Shown: one piece after another, positions 34,977 through 44,028 of the stretch
Position numbering within the stretch: the stretch's first letter is position 1
How the letters are laid out: every line of letters starts with the position of its first letter
From: Syntrophotaleaceae bacterium
Lineage (GTDB): Bacteria; Desulfobacterota; Desulfuromonadia; Desulfuromonadales; Syntrophotaleaceae
Assembly (NCBI GenBank): GCA_041390365.1
Contig: JAWKQB010000001.1
Span: 186,001-250,000, forward strand
Length of the DNA: 64,000 nt
Direction: 5' to 3'
Made by a program: the position numbers and the translations under genes
Notes under the pieces: generated by a model
Databases searched by the model: none
Told to the model about the DNA's origin: nothing
What the model saw: the letters and a program-made list of their open reading frames with translations, nothing else

Positions 34977-36206
34977 ATGAAACGGATGCTGTGTATTTTG
35001 AGCGCCGCCGTAGTCCTTTTCGGCCTGGGCGGCACGGGAGAGGCGAAGACCCTGGAGGAAATTCTGCGGGAGAAAGGGGTGATTACGGAGGAGGATTACC
35101 AGGAGGCGGTCAAGGACAGTGATCTGGCCTACTATTCACCGGGCAAAGGTATGGCAATCCAGAGCCGGGATGGCAAATTTCTTGCCCATGTCGGCGGCCG
35201 GACCCAGATTCTGTACAGGTTTACGGATGCTGACGACGGGGATAATACCAGTACCTTCGATATCCGCCGCTTCAAAATCTGGATGCGGGGGCATGTTTTT
35301 GACGAAAATCTTTTCTACCGGCTTCAGTTGAATCTGGGCAGCAGCACCAGTCTGGAGGATGCCTATATCGGCTATACCTTTGCCGATCCCTTCGAACTGA
35401 CTATCGGTCAGATGAAACCGCCCCAGGCCCGTCAGGAGTTGACTTCCTTCGCCAATCAACTGTTTCCCGAACGCTCCCTCGCCAACGACACCTTCAACGT
35501 AGGCCGTGACATCGGCATTATGGCAAGCGGAAGTTTCGCCGACCATCTGGTGGAATATATGATTGGCGGGTTCAACGGCAACGGTCCCAACGAAGACAAC
35601 GTCGGAGACGATCACATGTTCGCCGCTCGCATCGATATCAACCCCTTTGGCGCGGTCTCGATGAATGAAGTGTCCTTTGGCGATGAAGAGCTGCTGTTGA
35701 ATATCGGCGGTTCTTTTATCACGTCCAATTTTGTTGAAGAGGCGGTTCCGGACGACATAGACGACGACAACGAGATCTGGGACGCCAATCTCGGAGAGCC
35801 GGACAATGCAGCATTTATCGCCGCTTTTGGCGACGAGCTGGAGTATGAACTCTACACCGTCAACCTGCATGCCCGCTGGCAAGGGGCCACTTTCGGCGCA
35901 GAATACTATTTCCTCGATGCCTCCCCCGACGAGGGCGGCGATTTCGATGCCGACGGTTACTATGTGCAGGCGGGCTATATGATCGTCCCGGATACCTGGG
36001 AGCTGGCCGTGCGCTATACGGCCATCGAGTCGGACGATGACGAGGCGCCTGTTCCTTTTGACGAACAGCAGTATCAGTTCGGCGTCAACTATTACTTCGT
36101 CGAGCACTATGCCAAAATCCAGGCGGATTTTACCCATGTCAAGGATGACGAGAACGACGACGAAGACGACAATATCCTCCGAGTCCAGGCCCAGCTTTAT
36201 TTCTAG
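34977..36206 (+). CDS. Phosphate-selective porin O/P-type outer membrane protein
   Basis: The 409-residue protein has a signal peptide (1-20), a short helical lead (KTLEEILREKGVITEEDYQEAVKD) typical of OprO/P-like porins, and repeated amphipathic beta strands ending in YF. The barrel contains DIRRFKIWMRGHVFD and LEDAYIGY. Its loops are very rich in Asp and Glu, so phosphate selectivity is uncertain. AAAGGAG precedes ATG 34977. No PhoB-type box was seen before it. A stem-loop follows the stop. Confidence 0.83.
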   Translation: MKRMLCILSAAVVLFGLGGTGEAKTLEEILREKGVITEEDYQEAVKDSDLAYYSPGKGMAIQSRDGKFLAHVGGRTQILYRFTDADDGDNTSTFDIRRFKIWMRGHVFDENLFYRLQLNLGSSTSLEDAYIGYTFADPFELTIGQMKPPQARQELTSFANQLFPERSLANDTFNVGRDIGIMASGSFADHLVEYMIGGFNGNGPNEDNVGDDHMFAARIDINPFGAVSMNEVSFGDEELLLNIGGSFITSNFVEEAVPDDIDDDNEIWDANLGEPDNAAFIAAFGDELEYELYTVNLHARWQGATFGAEYYFLDASPDEGGDFDADGYYVQAGYMIVPDTWELAVRYTAIESDDDEAPVPFDEQQYQFGVNYYFVEHYAKIQADFTHVKDDENDDEDDNILRVQAQLYF

Positions 36207-36217
36207 CATGCAGCGAA

Positions 36218-36241
36218 GGGCCGGCCGTTGACGGCCGGCCC
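36218..36241 (+). terminator. Stem-loop after the porin gene
   Basis: An 11-bp stem GGGCCGGCCGT/ACGGCCGGCCC (36218-36228, 36231-36241) has a short loop; only three T follow. Confidence 0.65.
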
Positions 36242-36337
36242 TTTCAGTGAGCAGTGAGCCCGGCATTTTTCAGCAATATTAACAATACAATTTGAATTCA
36301 TTGGAAAACTGGCCAATTCGATGCACATTAATGGCTT

Positions 36338-36613
36338 TCATTGGTTTCCTTCATTGTTTTTGTCGGGAACGTTGCTTTTCAGGCGGAGTTCATTCTGCAA
36401 CTCGAGTATTTTTTGGCTTAGACCAAGCAGTTCCTCGAGCGATATAGTGTTATGCAACTGGTTTTTCAGGTTGTTGTATTCGTTTTCAAGCCCTTCCAGT
36501 CTCTGGAGCAATTCCTGGTTAGAGCTTTCGAGATTATTCTTCTGTTCTTTAAGCTCCCTGACTTCCTCAAAATATTTCGCTCTCTTATCGATATCCAGGA
36601 TTTTTTCACCCAT
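36338..36613 (-). CDS. Short coiled-coil protein
   Basis: The 91-residue protein is almost entirely heptad-patterned helix (KYFEEVRELKEQKNNLESS... LQRLEGLENEYNNLKNQL). There is no signal peptide. GGAGGCGTT precedes the ATG. It lies in DNA clearly richer in A/T than its neighbours, which suggests recent arrival. The function is unknown. Confidence 0.6.
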   Translation of the reverse strand: MGEKILDIDKRAKYFEEVRELKEQKNNLESSNQELLQRLEGLENEYNNLKNQLHNTISLEELLGLSQKILELQNELRLKSNVPDKNNEGNQ

Positions 36614-36866
36614 AACGCCTCCAAATTGTAGAGCTATGTTTGTTTCAATTAGGATCAGTTTACTAAAAAACCAGCTTTTGTAAATCTGCTTATGTACGAA
36701 AATGGTAAAATCGATGAATTGACAAGTACTTGATTTCTCTGCTAATGAACTTCGATTTTCTGCTGTCCCCTTCCCCGCCCATTTATACCCGATCTGCCCG
36801 CGGGACGGGGACGCATCCTTCGTGGGATGTTCCGGATAAGAATGTTTTGGAAGGAGAACGAGGAAT

Positions 36867-37646
36867 ATGACCGGTTTCAGCTTTTTGACTCAGATCCCCC
36901 TCTGGATCTTCGGGCTCTCGACACTGATGATCCTTCTGGGAAGTTTGGAGTTCGGTTTTTTCCTTGGTCGTATCGACAAGGGGCGTCAAGACGGAGCAGC
37001 GCAGCTGACAACGCTGCAGGCTGCAACCCTCGGGCTCCTGGCCCTGGTTCTCTCCTTCACCTATTCCTATGTATCCGCCCGCATGGACATGCGCAAACTG
37101 GCCGTGATCCACGAGGCCAATGCCATTGGCACGGCCTATCTCCGGGCAGGTTATATCCGCGATCCACAGGGTGCACAAATCCGTTCTCTGCTCACAGATT
37201 ATGTACAGATCAGAGTTCTTACCAGGGAGTCGACCGATACACCCGACAAGGTACGGGATCTCGTTTCCAGGTCTGAACAACTGCATGATCAGATCTGGTC
37301 CGCTGTCGAAGAAATCATGGCGGCCGATGCCGGCCCGAAAGAAGTTTCCCTGGTGACGGCTATTAACGAAATTATCGATCTGCATACGGAAAGACTCACC
37401 GTTTCCCTCGACCGTCTGCCAGGCATCGTCATGGTTATGCTGCTTGTAATTGCCGCCATGGGCATGTTTCTCACCGGCTGTAACGCGGAGATTGGCGGGA
37501 TGAGAAACCGCGGGATCCCCATGGCGCTGGCCTGCGTGCTGACCCTTTTGATTTTGGTGATTGCAGATCTGGATCGTGCCCTTTCCGGCTTCGTACAGAT
37601 CGACCAGAGTCCGTATGTGTCCTTGATTCAATCCATGAGCCGGTAA
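36867..37646 (+). CDS. DUF4239-like membrane protein
   Basis: The 259-residue protein has two N-terminal membrane helices (about 8-30 and 52-70), a helical soluble middle and two C-terminal helices, with the family segment ALVLSFTYSYVSARMDMRK and EANAIGTAYLRA. DUF4239 proteins are bestrophin-like and of unknown role. It lies on the same strand as the next gene but 287 bases before it. Confidence 0.75.
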   Translation: MTGFSFLTQIPLWIFGLSTLMILLGSLEFGFFLGRIDKGRQDGAAQLTTLQAATLGLLALVLSFTYSYVSARMDMRKLAVIHEANAIGTAYLRAGYIRDPQGAQIRSLLTDYVQIRVLTRESTDTPDKVRDLVSRSEQLHDQIWSAVEEIMAADAGPKEVSLVTAINEIIDLHTERLTVSLDRLPGIVMVMLLVIAAMGMFLTGCNAEIGGMRNRGIPMALACVLTLLILVIADLDRALSGFVQIDQSPYVSLIQSMSR

Positions 37647-37691
37647 AAAGGCGCCCTTCCAATTCCCCCCGGATATAAACACCTCTGTGAG

Positions 37692-37725
37692 GACGAAATT
37701 TCACCCCGGGGACGATATCCCATCC
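37692..37725 (+). promoter_or_regulatory. Tandem upstream site, candidate enhancer for a sigma-54 activator
   Basis: Two related sites, GACGAAATTTCACC (37692-37705) and GACGATATCCCATCC (37711-37725), start 19 bases apart and are separated by CCCGGG-type sequence. The same pair, better conserved, lies at 44137-44170. Confidence 0.6.
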
Positions 37726-37819
37726 GACTTCCCACGCCCTTCGGTTCCTCTTTTCCTGCAACCGTCTGATTTTCATCATTATTTCAAGTAGTTGCCGAAT
37801 CTGCGATCGCCCCTTTTGT

Positions 37820-37835
37820 TGGCATGTTTCATGGA
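37820..37835 (+). promoter_or_regulatory. Sigma-54-like promoter
   Basis: TGGCATGTTTCATGGA fits the -24 element TGGCA well; the -12 element (expected TTGC) is degenerate but identical in the copy at 44268. It lies 95 bases after the tandem site and 98 bases before the next gene. Confidence 0.55.
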
Positions 37836-37933
37836 AAACCATGTTTAAGCTGAAATAATTTGCGTGGAAAAGGGTCCGTGAAAAATCGCCGCGCCGCTCT
37901 CCGAAAACACTGAGGATAAACGGGAGGCACACA

Positions 37934-38431
37934 ATGAAAAAAGGCAACAGGAAAGGGTGGATGCTTATCGCAGCGGCTGTGATCGGCGGTCTCCTCTGTG
38001 GGCCCGCTATCGCTCCGCAGGCGTATGGCCAGGAACCGTTCGTCTATCCGGCCAAGGGACAGAGCGCCGATCAGGTGGGAAAGGACAAGTTCGATTGCTA
38101 CCAGTGGGCCCGGCAGCAGTCCGGTTTTGATCCCATGCAGCAGACAACCGCACAGGCTCCAGCCGCCCAGCGGAGGGGAGGTGGTCTGCGAGGGGCGGCC
38201 GGTGGGGCTCTCGCAGGTGCGGCAGTGGGCGCCATTGCCGGTGATGCCGGAACTGGAGCCGCCATCGGTGCGGCGTCCGGGGGAATCATCGGGGGCGCCC
38301 GTCAATACCAGGGCAACGTAACCCAGGAGCAGGCGGCGCAGCAGGCACAGGCGGGTCACGAGCAGCAGCGCGCCTTGTACAACCGTGCCTGGGGAGCCTG
38401 CATGGAAGGGCGAGGTTATACGGTCAATTAA
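37934..38431 (+). CDS. Secreted glycine-zipper protein
   Basis: The 165-residue protein has a signal peptide (1 to about 33, cut near AYG), a DKFDCYQWARQQSGFDP segment typical of YMGG-like glycine-zipper proteins, and the zipper GALAGAAVGAIAGDAGTGAAIGAA (about 95-120), then GACMEGRGYTVN. Two Cys may bridge. Such proteins insert into or associate with membranes. A GGGAGGCACACA region precedes the ATG. It is the first gene behind the sigma-54-like promoter. Confidence 0.8.
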   Translation: MKKGNRKGWMLIAAAVIGGLLCGPAIAPQAYGQEPFVYPAKGQSADQVGKDKFDCYQWARQQSGFDPMQQTTAQAPAAQRRGGGLRGAAGGALAGAAVGAIAGDAGTGAAIGAASGGIIGGARQYQGNVTQEQAAQQAQAGHEQQRALYNRAWGACMEGRGYTVN

Positions 38432-38456
38432 AAATCCATACTTTGGGAGGCGACCC

Positions 38457-38852
38457 ATGATCCTGAAATCACTGCTTTTTGTCCTGATAGTCCTCTTTGC
38501 TGCTTTGTCCTCGGCTGCCGCCCAGGAAAACAGCCGTCTCTGTGCCCTGACCCGCGCTTTTGAATGCGGCGTGAACGGAGAATGCGGCGAGCTGACCATC
38601 GAGGAGATGGCCCTGCCCCGCTTTGTTCGGCTCGATCTGAAGCAGAATGTCATCGTTTCCCTGGATAAAAGGGTTCAGCGGGAAGATACCCGAATCGCGC
38701 GTGTCCAGGATCTTGGGCAGACGACCGTCCTGCAGGGGATCGAGCAGCGGGGGTGGAGCATCGCCCTGGGCAAGGAGACCGGCACTCTGACCCTGAGCGC
38801 GGCGGGAGACGGCCATGGATTCATTGTGTTCGGCGTCTGCATGAATCCTTGA
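38457..38852 (+). CDS. Exported protein of unknown function
   Basis: The 131-residue protein has a signal peptide (1 to about 22, AAAQ) and four Cys, including CGVNGECGE. The mature part is a compact beta-type domain (FVRLDLKQNVIVSLDKRVQ... GTLTLSAAGDGHGFIVFGVC). The family is not recognised. GGGAGG precedes ATG 38457, 25 bases after the zipper gene, so they are probably co-transcribed. Confidence 0.65.
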   Translation: MILKSLLFVLIVLFAALSSAAAQENSRLCALTRAFECGVNGECGELTIEEMALPRFVRLDLKQNVIVSLDKRVQREDTRIARVQDLGQTTVLQGIEQRGWSIALGKETGTLTLSAAGDGHGFIVFGVCMNP

Positions 38853-38941
38853 TCTGAATGAACAACGGCAGCTCTGTGCTTCGGTTTGCTGGGAAATAGT
38901 CGGCGGAAATTTTCCAACAACTTTTTCAGAGGAGGATGGAG

Positions 38942-39670
38942 ATGAGGATCGTTGCGGCAGTACTGGCCTTCCTGGTCTGCGGGCTCTTGTCCGGAAAGGT
39001 CCTGGCAGCCGATGGCGGCTGGTCGTTGCAGGTTGCACCTTATTTGTGGGCCGTGGGGATCGACGGGGATGTTGAAGTCGGGGACAGGGAGGTCGATGTC
39101 GATGTCGGATTCGACGATCTGATCGACAAGGTGGATTTCGGCGGTTCTCTCCTTGCCAGAGTGCAGAAGGACCTCTGGGTCAGCCGGCTTCAGGTGGATT
39201 ATTTCGAGTTGAGCGAAGACGAAAACGTGGATCGAATCGGCGGTGCCAAGGTCGAGGTCGACTCGGATACGCTATTTCTGACCGTCGCGACGGGTATTCA
39301 GTTCCCCTGGTTGCGAAAACATACCATCGACGTCCTGGGCGGGGTTCGATATGCACATATGGATAACGAATTGAAGATTGCCGGCGTCGGCTCCCGGGAC
39401 AATACCCAGGATATCTTTGACGGGATTCTGATGCTGCGGCCCAGTTTCCGACTCAGCCAACGCTGGTATTTCAATCCTACCTTTTCCATCGGCGCGGGAG
39501 ATTCCGACCTGACCTGGGAACTGCAACCGCAGTTCCAGTTCAACTTCGCGGACAACTGGGGGGCGCTCATTGGCTACCGGCGTCTTTACTACGACGTCGA
39601 GGGGGACAGAGGCAATTCCTTCGACGGCGCCTTTCACGGGTTCATGCTTGGGTTAGGTGGAGGGTTTTAG
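38942..39670 (+). CDS. Outer membrane beta-barrel protein
   Basis: The 242-residue protein has a signal peptide (1-22), alternating beta strands of an eight- to twelve-stranded barrel (WSLQVAPYLWAVGIDGDV... FMLGLGGGF), a terminal Phe for BAM recognition, and Asp-rich turns. It is a general porin-like or structural barrel of unknown role. SD GAGGAGG favours ATG 38942 over ATG 38936. Confidence 0.75.
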   Translation: MRIVAAVLAFLVCGLLSGKVLAADGGWSLQVAPYLWAVGIDGDVEVGDREVDVDVGFDDLIDKVDFGGSLLARVQKDLWVSRLQVDYFELSEDENVDRIGGAKVEVDSDTLFLTVATGIQFPWLRKHTIDVLGGVRYAHMDNELKIAGVGSRDNTQDIFDGILMLRPSFRLSQRWYFNPTFSIGAGDSDLTWELQPQFQFNFADNWGALIGYRRLYYDVEGDRGNSFDGAFHGFMLGLGGGF

Positions 39671-39767
39671 AGCGCAATGGATCCCTGAGTAGGCCAAGGT
39701 GAAACAAACAGAATAGGGCATAAAGGCTGACCGATGTCCTTTCCCTCATCGAAAGGAGGACTCGTCC

Positions 39768-39869
39768 ATGACCCGTAATACGAACTGGAGGATAAGGATC
39801 TGGCTGGCTTTTACGGTTGCTGCGGTTGTCCTCGAACGCGAAAGGCCAGGCGCTTCCGCGAGTGCATGA
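39768..39869 (+). CDS. 33-residue peptide or truncated exported protein
   Basis: A perfect AAAGGAGG site lies before ATG 39768. The product MTRNTNWRIRIWLAFTVAA begins like a signal peptide, but the frame ends after a hydrophilic GASASA tail. It may be a truncated secreted protein or a genuine small peptide. Confidence 0.35.
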   Translation: MTRNTNWRIRIWLAFTVAAVVLERERPGASASA

Positions 39870-39901
39870 ATAGGCTACTCTCACCATAGGGAGGGCGTGG
39901 A

Positions 39902-40537
39902 ATGACGGATGAACGTGCATCCCTTCTGACCCTGATCGCCAGTGGCTTCGTGATCCTGCTGCCGGTGTTGCTCCTCGGCCTGATCATCGCAAAGCTTTAT
40001 GAGATTCTGGACGGGTGGCTCCATCCGCTGCTCGTAGCGATGCCGGGCATTGTTTTCAAAAAGGGGTCTATACGTTTCCTGGTGGTGATTTCCGCCATTG
40101 TGGTTCTGTTCCTGGCGGTGGGCGCACTCGCCCGAACACGACTTGGTCAGGCAGCCGGCCGTCGGGTGGAAGAGTTGCTGCTGAACCGGATTCCCTTTTA
40201 CAGAGCCCTGCGTGTGCTGGTGACCGGTCTGGGAGGTCAACAGGATGCCGAGTCCATGCGTCCGGTGGTCGTGACGGTGGACGTACCCGGTTTAGATCAA
40301 CTCGGTTTCGTCATGGAAACGCACGCCGACGGCAGTTGCACGGTGTTCCTGCCGTCCTCACCGAATCCGGGCAGTGGAACAATAGTGATCGTGTGCCGAG
40401 AACGCCTGCGTGATCTGGACGTGCCGGTTCGAAGTGTCTTGGGCTGCCTTGGCCGCTTGGGGCACGGCACGGGAAGACTTCTTGAACGAGCGGACCAGGG
40501 GCTCAGGGACTCGCAGGGAATTCAAGAGGGGCTATAA
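39902..40537 (+). CDS. DUF502-family membrane protein
   Basis: The 211-residue protein has two membrane segments (about 10-35 and 58-78) followed by a soluble domain with NRIPFYRALRVLVTG and FLPSSPNPGSGTIVIV, the signature of DUF502 (YhhN-unrelated). Its function is unknown. Its stop overlaps the next start (TAATGG). Confidence 0.85.
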   Translation: MTDERASLLTLIASGFVILLPVLLLGLIIAKLYEILDGWLHPLLVAMPGIVFKKGSIRFLVVISAIVVLFLAVGALARTRLGQAAGRRVEELLLNRIPFYRALRVLVTGLGGQQDAESMRPVVVTVDVPGLDQLGFVMETHADGSCTVFLPSSPNPGSGTIVIVCRERLRDLDVPVRSVLGCLGRLGHGTGRLLERADQGLRDSQGIQEGL

Positions 40538-41334
40538 TGGAAAAAGCAAAAATCCTGGCAGTTGCTGTTTTTCTCTTTTGTCTGTCTCCCCCGGCCTTCG
40601 GCCAGGAAGAACCCGACCTGGCCAAGCAGTTGGCCAATCCCGTCGCCAACCTGATCAGCGTCCCGCTGCAGTACAACTACGACGAGAACTACGGCGGGGA
40701 TGACGAGGGGCACAGGCATCTCCTCAACATTCAGCCGGTCATACCCATCACCCTGAACGAGAAGTGGAACCTCATATCGCGCACCATCCTGCCGGTCATC
40801 GACGTGGATGGTGTGCCGCCGGGCACCGACGAGACGGGGATCGGGGACGTGCTGCAAAGCCTGTTCTTTTCCCCCAAGGAGCCGACTTCCCGTGGGTGGA
40901 TCTGGGGGGTGGGGCCGGTGTTTTTGCTGCCGACGGCCTCCGACGACGTGCTGGGCGGCGAAAAATGGGGCATCGGGCCCACGGCTGTCGGTCTCAGGCA
41001 GATCGGGCCATGGACCTACGGCATGCTGACGAACCACGTCTGGTCGGTAGCCGGCGACGACGACCGTGCCGACGTCAGCGCGACCTTTCTGCAGCCTTTT
41101 TTGAGCTATATCACCAGGACCAAAACGACCATCAGCCTGAACAGCGAGTCGACCTACGACTGGGAGAACAGCGAATGGTCGGTGCCGGTCAATTTTGTCG
41201 TCAGCCAGCTGCTCAAAATCGGTAAACAGCCGATCCAGATCGGTGTCGGAGCCCGCTACTGGGTCGATTCGCCCGACGCCGGTCCCGAGGATTGGGGCGT
41301 GAGGGCCCAACTCACGTTCCTGTTCCCGAAGTAA
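40537..41334 (+). CDS. Outer membrane beta-barrel protein of the phenol-degradation/neuromedin-like type
   Basis: The 265-residue protein has a signal peptide (1-22, FGQ), NLISVPLQYNYDENYG, and a barrel with PVFLLPTASDDVLGGEKWGIGPTA and a terminal FLFPK. The pattern resembles MetA-pathway outer-membrane proteins, often annotated as transporter. Its start is coupled to the DUF502 gene. Confidence 0.75.
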   Translation: MEKAKILAVAVFLFCLSPPAFGQEEPDLAKQLANPVANLISVPLQYNYDENYGGDDEGHRHLLNIQPVIPITLNEKWNLISRTILPVIDVDGVPPGTDETGIGDVLQSLFFSPKEPTSRGWIWGVGPVFLLPTASDDVLGGEKWGIGPTAVGLRQIGPWTYGMLTNHVWSVAGDDDRADVSATFLQPFLSYITRTKTTISLNSESTYDWENSEWSVPVNFVVSQLLKIGKQPIQIGVGARYWVDSPDAGPEDWGVRAQLTFLFPK

Positions 41335-41453
41335 GAAAAAGTTTTAATTCAAAGACGCGGAGATTATCGGCCTGCTGGTACCCCGGCAGTTAAAGAGGGC
41401 AGGATGGTCCTGCCGAATATAGCTGCCTCATTCAAGATGTCTGGAGGTGAAAG

Positions 41454-41888
41454 ATGAAAAGACTGCTGGTGATCGGTTTTTCCTCTTTGCTGGTGCTGGT
41501 TGTGGCTTCCCTGGCCTTCGCTGCCGAGGATCCGATGAAAAAGACTGTGCAGGGGGCGCTCGAAACCGCTATTGAGGGGTGTGAGGAAGAATTGTCCACC
41601 TACTGTAAAAATGTCACTCCGGGAGAGGGGCGACTTCTGGCCTGTCTCTACGCTTACCAGGACAAACTTTCGCCCCGGTGCGAATACTCCCTCTACGATT
41701 CGGCGGCGCAACTCGATCGGGCCCTCAATGCCCTGACCTACGTGGCCCAGGAATGTGGGGACGATCTTCAGAAATACTGCGCCGACACCGACCCGGGCGA
41801 GGGGCGCCTGCGCGACTGCCTCAAGCGGAACGAGGCGAAGGTCAGCGAGCGCTGCAAAACGGCGCTGAAAGATGTCGGGCAGAAATAG
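41454..41888 (+). CDS. Secreted cysteine-rich repeat protein
   Basis: The 144-residue protein has a signal peptide (1 to about 24) followed by two repeats of the Golgi-apparatus-protein-1 type: ... CEEELSTYCKNVTPGEGRLLACLYAYQDKLSPRC and ...CGDDLQKYCADTDPGEGRLRDCLKRNEAKVSERC. Each repeat has four Cys with the same spacing, which implies two disulfides per repeat. It is likely periplasmic. A stem-loop follows. Confidence 0.85.
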   Translation: MKRLLVIGFSSLLVLVVASLAFAAEDPMKKTVQGALETAIEGCEEELSTYCKNVTPGEGRLLACLYAYQDKLSPRCEYSLYDSAAQLDRALNALTYVAQECGDDLQKYCADTDPGEGRLRDCLKRNEAKVSERCKTALKDVGQK

Positions 41889-41915
41889 GGTCTCCGATTG
41901 TTTTCATTTAAGCCG

Positions 41916-41939
41916 CCTGCCGGGGCGAGTCCCGGCAGG
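41916..41939 (+). terminator. Stem-loop after the Cys-rich gene
   Basis: CCTGCCGGG (41916-41924) pairs with 41931-41939. There is no T run, so it may be a weak terminator or 3'-end protection. Confidence 0.5.
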
Positions 41940-41972
41940 TGTTGAAGGCCGAAATTCAGGACTGGTTATCCC

Positions 41973-42317
41973 ATGATCATCGCCATCATTAAAATATTTC
42001 CGAAACCGGGGCGGAAACAGGTCATCATCGAGGTGCTCGATTCCGTCAAGGGGCCGATTTCCAACGATGCCAACTGCCTCGACTGTGCCGTGATGGTCGA
42101 TGGTAATGGAAACGGCGCCCTATATTTTATCGAGCAGTGGCATACCCGGGAAGCGTTTGATCGGCATCTTAGATCGGCTTTGTACAATCGCGTGCTGGAA
42201 GCTCTGGAGGGATCCTTGCAACCTCCGGAGATCAAATTTTGCGAGGCTACTTTTCTTGGAGGCCTCGAACTGGTGGAGAAAGCTCGAAATTTATCCTTGG
42301 GAGAGACGAAATACTGA
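41973..42317 (+). CDS. Antibiotic biosynthesis monooxygenase-type (ABM) protein
   Basis: The 114-residue ferredoxin-like fold protein has KIFPKPGRKQVIIEVLDSVKG, then CLDCAVM and YFIEQWHTREAFDRHLRS, which are family traits. Members act on quinols or heme-like compounds as cofactor-free oxygenases. The specific substrate is unknown. The gene stands alone before the sigma-54 activator. Confidence 0.78.
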   Translation: MIIAIIKIFPKPGRKQVIIEVLDSVKGPISNDANCLDCAVMVDGNGNGALYFIEQWHTREAFDRHLRSALYNRVLEALEGSLQPPEIKFCEATFLGGLELVEKARNLSLGETKY

Positions 42318-42365
42318 CCTTGTTCCTTGAAAAATAAAGAGAAATTGTTAATCTGGGAAGGAGAG

Positions 42366-42470
42366 ATGACCAAGTTTGCGAGAGAGCAAATTTATGGCCA
42401 ACATTCCTTCCATCCGGTCACTGAAAACTCCCGTAAATACCCCCCGGCGTCCGTTCCGGTTCGGTTTTGA
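42366..42470 (+). CDS. Short upstream ORF overlapping the sigma-54 activator start
   Basis: It has 34 codons, beginning MTKFAREQIYG. A GGAAGGAGAG site lies right before its ATG, better than the site before the activator's own ATG at 42394. It overlaps the activator in another frame and could couple or throttle its translation. Confidence 0.35.
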   Translation: MTKFAREQIYGQHSFHPVTENSRKYPPASVPVRF

Positions 42471-44019
42471 TCGCACCCGCGAGACCTGCCGTTTTTACAG
42501 TCTGGTTGCCCGGTTCTCCAACCGCATGACCAGAGCCGGGGCCGACACCCTGGACGCCGAAATTTTGCGCTCACTCAAGGACATTTTTCGGCCCCTGGGT
42601 GTGGATCGCGGAGGTCTGCTCGAGGTGCGTGAGGACCTGCCGTGTGTCAGGCTATGTCATGCCTGGTATGGCGAAAACATCGATCCCTTTCCCCAGGAAG
42701 TCAATTTTGCCGAATGGTTTCCCTGGCAATATCAACAAGTGGTTGGCGAGGGGAAAATTGCCGCCGTGAGGAACCGGGACGCCCTGCCGATCGATGCTCT
42801 TGCCGACCGGCGGTCCCACGATTTGCTGGGCATCAGATCATCGCTGACCATCCCGCTGTACATCGGCCCAGGTGTTCCTTATCTGCTGGCAGTCCAATCC
42901 CTGAGAGTCGAATGGCCCTGGTCAGACGAAATCGTCAACGATCTTCGCCTGCTTGGCGAGATCTTCGCCGGCGCCTTGGAGCGGCGTAGGGCCGAGGAAC
43001 AGCTTCAGGAGCAGCTCAGGGAGATCGACAGACTTCGTGAGAAGCTGGAACAGGAAAAGGCTTATGTGCGAAAAGAGGTCTCTCTGGGCGTAGAAGATCG
43101 CAACTGTCTGGGGACCAGCCAAGTTATGCAAACAGTCATGTCGCAGATCAAACAGGTGGCCGGTACCAGCAGCACCGTGCTTATCCAGGGGGAAACCGGA
43201 ACCGGCAAGGAGCTGGTTGCGAGGATGATTCACCGCTTCAGCGAGCGGAGGAATCGGGCGATGGTCATGGTGAATTGTGCCGCGCTGCCGGCGGCGCTGG
43301 TGGAGAGCGAGCTCTTCGGGCGCGAAAAGGGTGCCTTCACGGGAGCTCTGAGCAGGCAGATGGGACGCTTCGAATTGGCCAACGGCTCTACCCTGTTTCT
43401 GGACGAAATCGCCGAAATGCCGATCGAAATCCAGGTCAAACTGCTGCGGGTGCTGCAGGAAGGAGAATTCGAGCGACTGGGAAGCTCCCGGACAATCAAG
43501 GTCGATGTGCGGATTATCGCCGCCAGCAATCGGGATCTGGCCGAGGCGGTCGAGCAGGGAACCTTCCGTCGGGATCTTTATTACCGTTTGAACATTTTTC
43601 CCATCCTTGTTCCACCCCTTCGCGACCGCCGGGAGGATATTCCCGCAATGGTCTGGGAATTTGTCAATGAGTTCGGCCAGCGCATGGGGAAGAAGATCCG
43701 GAAGATCTCCAACAAGGACATGGAATTGCTGAAAAATTCCTCCTGGCCGGGCAATTGTCGGGAACTTCGCAACCTGGTCGAGCATGCGATGATTCTGAGC
43801 AATGGGGATACCCTCGAACTTCAGTCCTTGGCGGAAAAGCCTGCATCCTCCGTAACGCTGGTCGGGCTCGAGGAAGTGGAGCGCCGGCACATCCAATCCA
43901 TTCTCGATTCGACTAACGGCCGAATCAAGGGGAAGGGCGGAGCCGCGGAAATTCTCGGCCTCAACCCCTCGACACTCTATTCCCGCATGCGAAAACTCGG
44001 TATTTCCACCCACCACTGA
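42394..44019 (+). CDS. Sigma-54-dependent transcription activator with N-terminal GAF-like domain
   Basis: The 541-residue protein has an N-terminal GAF-like sensor (about 40-195), a coiled coil, an AAA+ domain with Walker A GETGTGKE (about 266-273), GAFTGA loop (about 313-318) and Walker B TLFLDEIAEM, and a Fis-type helix-turn-helix near the end (GKGGAAEILGLNPSTLYSRMRKLGI). It resembles NorR/FhlA-type activators that are not phosphorylated. The ligand is unknown. Tandem sites near 37692 and 44137 are the likely targets. TTG 42376 is a possible earlier start. Confidence 0.92.
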   Translation: MANIPSIRSLKTPVNTPRRPFRFGFDRTRETCRFYSLVARFSNRMTRAGADTLDAEILRSLKDIFRPLGVDRGGLLEVREDLPCVRLCHAWYGENIDPFPQEVNFAEWFPWQYQQVVGEGKIAAVRNRDALPIDALADRRSHDLLGIRSSLTIPLYIGPGVPYLLAVQSLRVEWPWSDEIVNDLRLLGEIFAGALERRRAEEQLQEQLREIDRLREKLEQEKAYVRKEVSLGVEDRNCLGTSQVMQTVMSQIKQVAGTSSTVLIQGETGTGKELVARMIHRFSERRNRAMVMVNCAALPAALVESELFGREKGAFTGALSRQMGRFELANGSTLFLDEIAEMPIEIQVKLLRVLQEGEFERLGSSRTIKVDVRIIAASNRDLAEAVEQGTFRRDLYYRLNIFPILVPPLRDRREDIPAMVWEFVNEFGQRMGKKIRKISNKDMELLKNSSWPGNCRELRNLVEHAMILSNGDTLELQSLAEKPASSVTLVGLEEVERRHIQSILDSTNGRIKGKGGAAEILGLNPSTLYSRMRKLGISTHH

Positions 44020-44028
44020 AGAGTGAGT

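Noticed and set aside
34977..36206. Phosphate regulation of the porin by PhoB
   Set aside because: No 11-base-spaced CTAACA-type repeats were found in the 34727-34976 region.
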